Source: an uncultured Verrucomicrobiota bacterium (GTDB lineage: Bacteria > Verrucomicrobiota > Kiritimatiellia > RFP12 > UBA1067). From it: a stretch of DNA of 7,283 nucleotides. Below the pieces are notes generated by a model. The model was not told the DNA's origin. It worked only from the letters and a program-made list of their open reading frames with translations, and searched no databases. Positions within the stretch are counted from its first letter, which is position 1. Each line of letters opens with the position of its first letter. This document shows positions 6,293-7,283 of this stretch, one piece after another. The stretch lies in assembly GCA_947305825.1 (NCBI GenBank), contig CAMZET010000072.1:1-7283 (forward strand). The letters run 5' to 3'. The position numbers and the translations under genes were made by a program.

Positions 6293-6780
6293 AACCTTTC
6301 GGCAAAACAGTTGGACGCATCAACCTATTTCTGGCGACGGGCTTCGGCCTTGGCCTTGCGGCGCCATTTGCGCCAGGGACCTTCGGCAGCATTCCCGGCG
6401 TCGTGCTCGCCTATTTCGTCTGCTCTCTGGACGTATGGGCGCAAATCGCCGTCTGCGCACTTCTCGCCGCCGCCGCCGTACCTGTGTGCGGCGCGGCGGA
6501 AAATCGCCTGGGCGTAAAGGACGACGGGCGCATTTCGGCAGACGAGTGGATGCTTTTCCCGATTGCGCTAATAGGCATTCCACTGCACTCGCTCCCCTGG
6601 TGGTCGATGGCCGTGTTTTTCTGCGTAGTGCGGGCTTTGGACATAATAAAGCCGCCGCCAGCGCGCGGTCTGCAGACGCTTCGCGGCGGTTGGGGCATTG
6701 TCGCCGACGACCTGGCGGCCAACATCTACTCGCTCGCAGTCAACTGGGCAGTAGTCTTGGCCATCCAGCATTGCCGCTAG
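6289..6780 (+). CDS. pgpA: Phosphatidylglycerophosphatase A
   Basis: This membrane phosphatase converts phosphatidylglycerol phosphate to phosphatidylglycerol. It is 163 residues, the usual PgpA length. Signatures are FGLGLAAPFAPGTFGSIPG near residues 18-37, the D-G-ISADEW segment (family form DDxxxxIDE) near 77-87, a V-RALDIIKPPPARGLQ block, and GGWGIVADDLAANIYS with the paired aspartates typical of the family. Hydrophobic stretches around residues 36-68, 88-116 and the C-terminus fit several membrane helices. The start overlaps the recJ stop (ATGA) and has its own Shine-Dalgarno, so it is probably co-transcribed with ilvE and recJ. Its stop overlaps the convergent nrdG stop. The aspartate-rich motifs are intact. 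The family is clear. Confidence 0.93.
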   Translation: MKPFGKTVGRINLFLATGFGLGLAAPFAPGTFGSIPGVVLAYFVCSLDVWAQIAVCALLAAAAVPVCGAAENRLGVKDDGRISADEWMLFPIALIGIPLHSLPWWSMAVFFCVVRALDIIKPPPARGLQTLRGGWGIVADDLAANIYSLAVNWAVVLAIQHCR

Positions 6781-7283
6781 ACGCCGTTCGCCGCACCGCG
6801 AAGACGAATGATGCGCTGATTCGACGAGCCACGGAACTGAAGCCCCAAATCGCGCAGGGCCTCCACGTACGGGCCGTCCACCAGCACGTCCGCGAGCGAC
6901 AGTATTTCGCCGGTGTGGTCGGTGCGCCAGCGCGACGGCTTCGGATTCGGCAGCAAATCAGTCTCCAAGACGCAGCCCGAATAAATCCAGAGCGTCTTCG
7001 ACGTGCCGAAGCGTTCGCGGAAGCGCCGCAGGAACGGCAGCAGCGCCTCCTGGTTCGCCGGCTCCATAGGCTCGCCGCCTAGAATTGTCAGCCCGGAAAT
7101 GTACGAAGGCTCCAGCGCATGGAATATCTCCTCCTCCGTCTCGCGCGTGAACTCCCGCCCGTAGCCGAAATCCCACGCTTCTTCGTTGAAGCACCCCTTG
7201 CAGCGGTGTGTGCAGCCCGAAACGAAGAGCGAGACCCTCACCCCTTCCCCGTTCGCTATGTCGCACTTGCGTATGGATGCGTA
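6777..7283 (-). CDS. nrdG: Anaerobic ribonucleoside-triphosphate reductase-activating protein, 5' end off window
   Basis: This radical-SAM activase generates the glycyl radical on the class III ribonucleotide reductase NrdD, enabling oxygen-independent dNTP synthesis. The minus-strand frame is open to the right edge: the 14 codons upstream of the GTG at 7241 read YASIRKCDIANGEG, matching the family's DIxNGxG start, so probably only two or three residues are missing. The cluster motif is CTHRCKGC (CxxxCxxC; in-window residues 24, 28 and 31). LTILGGEPMEPAN gives the SAM-binding GGEP, and VLVDGPYVEALRD plus the FRGSSNQR end are NrdG hallmarks. The GTG at 7241 should not be taken as the start because conserved residues precede it. 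nrdD is not in the window and may lie just upstream. A relative activating another glycyl-radical enzyme is less likely given the length and the ending. Confidence 0.93.
   Translation of the reverse strand, partial: YASIRKCDIANGEGVRVSLFVSGCTHRCKGCFNEEAWDFGYGREFTRETEEEIFHALEPSYISGLTILGGEPMEPANQEALLPFLRRFRERFGTSKTLWIYSGCVLETDLLPNPKPSRWRTDHTGEILSLADVLVDGPYVEALRDLGLQFRGSSNQRIIRLRGAANGV

Noticed and set aside
6787..6802. Small inverted repeat TTCGC/GCGAA just past pgpA
   Set aside because: It has a 5-bp stem, sits inside the nrdG coding region, lacks a T-run on either side and is expected by chance in such GC-rich DNA.

Overview
The window is gene-dense, GC-rich bacterial chromosome with no mobile element, CRISPR array, tRNA or rRNA visible. 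It holds seven protein genes. Six belong to recognisable housekeeping families and one is an unusual composite protein. MurE carries the DNPR motif typical of meso-diaminopimelate-adding enzymes, which points to a Gram-negative-type cell wall. NrdG, a radical-SAM activase for anaerobic ribonucleotide reductase, points to an anaerobic or facultative life. GC content, extended -10 promoters and gene content would suit an anaerobic, host-associated or sediment member of the PVC group (Verrucomicrobiota, Lentisphaerota or Kiritimatiellota). That placement is an impression and was not tested.

Layout from left to right. (1) The 3' two thirds of murE run off the left edge and end at 1009. (2) A 125-base gap holds a clear extended -10 promoter (TATAAT at 1072-1077) and a 9-bp GC-rich leader hairpin, followed by thiC (1135-2436). 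thiC overlaps by 4 bases (ATGA) a 329-residue gene at 2433-3422. (3) A 68-base gap holds a second, strikingly similar promoter (TATAAT at 3450-3455). It drives a probable unit of ilvE (3491-4513), recJ (4541-6292) and pgpA (6289-6780, again an ATGA overlap). (4) nrdG lies on the minus strand, converges on pgpA and overlaps it across a shared CTAG that supplies both stop codons. Its first few codons are off the right edge.

The two plus-strand transcription units mix pathways. Thiamin pyrimidine synthesis (ThiC) is joined to a protein-quality-control-like gene. Branched-chain amino acid transamination (IlvE) is joined to single-strand DNA exonuclease (RecJ) and phosphatidylglycerol synthesis (PgpA). 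Apart from shared transcription, the sequence shows no pathway logic in these groupings.

The most interesting object is the gene at 2433-3422. Its N-terminus is an McsA-like four-cysteine zinc-finger candidate. After a low-complexity charged linker, its C-terminal half aligns, by recalled family sequence, with the C-terminal part of the protein-arginine kinase McsB. The catalytic N-terminal kinase region is absent and the GEGSEA motif is lost. It looks like an adaptor-plus-pseudokinase fusion, possibly a phosphoarginine sensor or a Clp adaptor. Other points worth a look are the twin promoters, a thiC leader too short for a TPP riboswitch but carrying a strong hairpin, and a shift from GCG to GCC alanine codons along genes.
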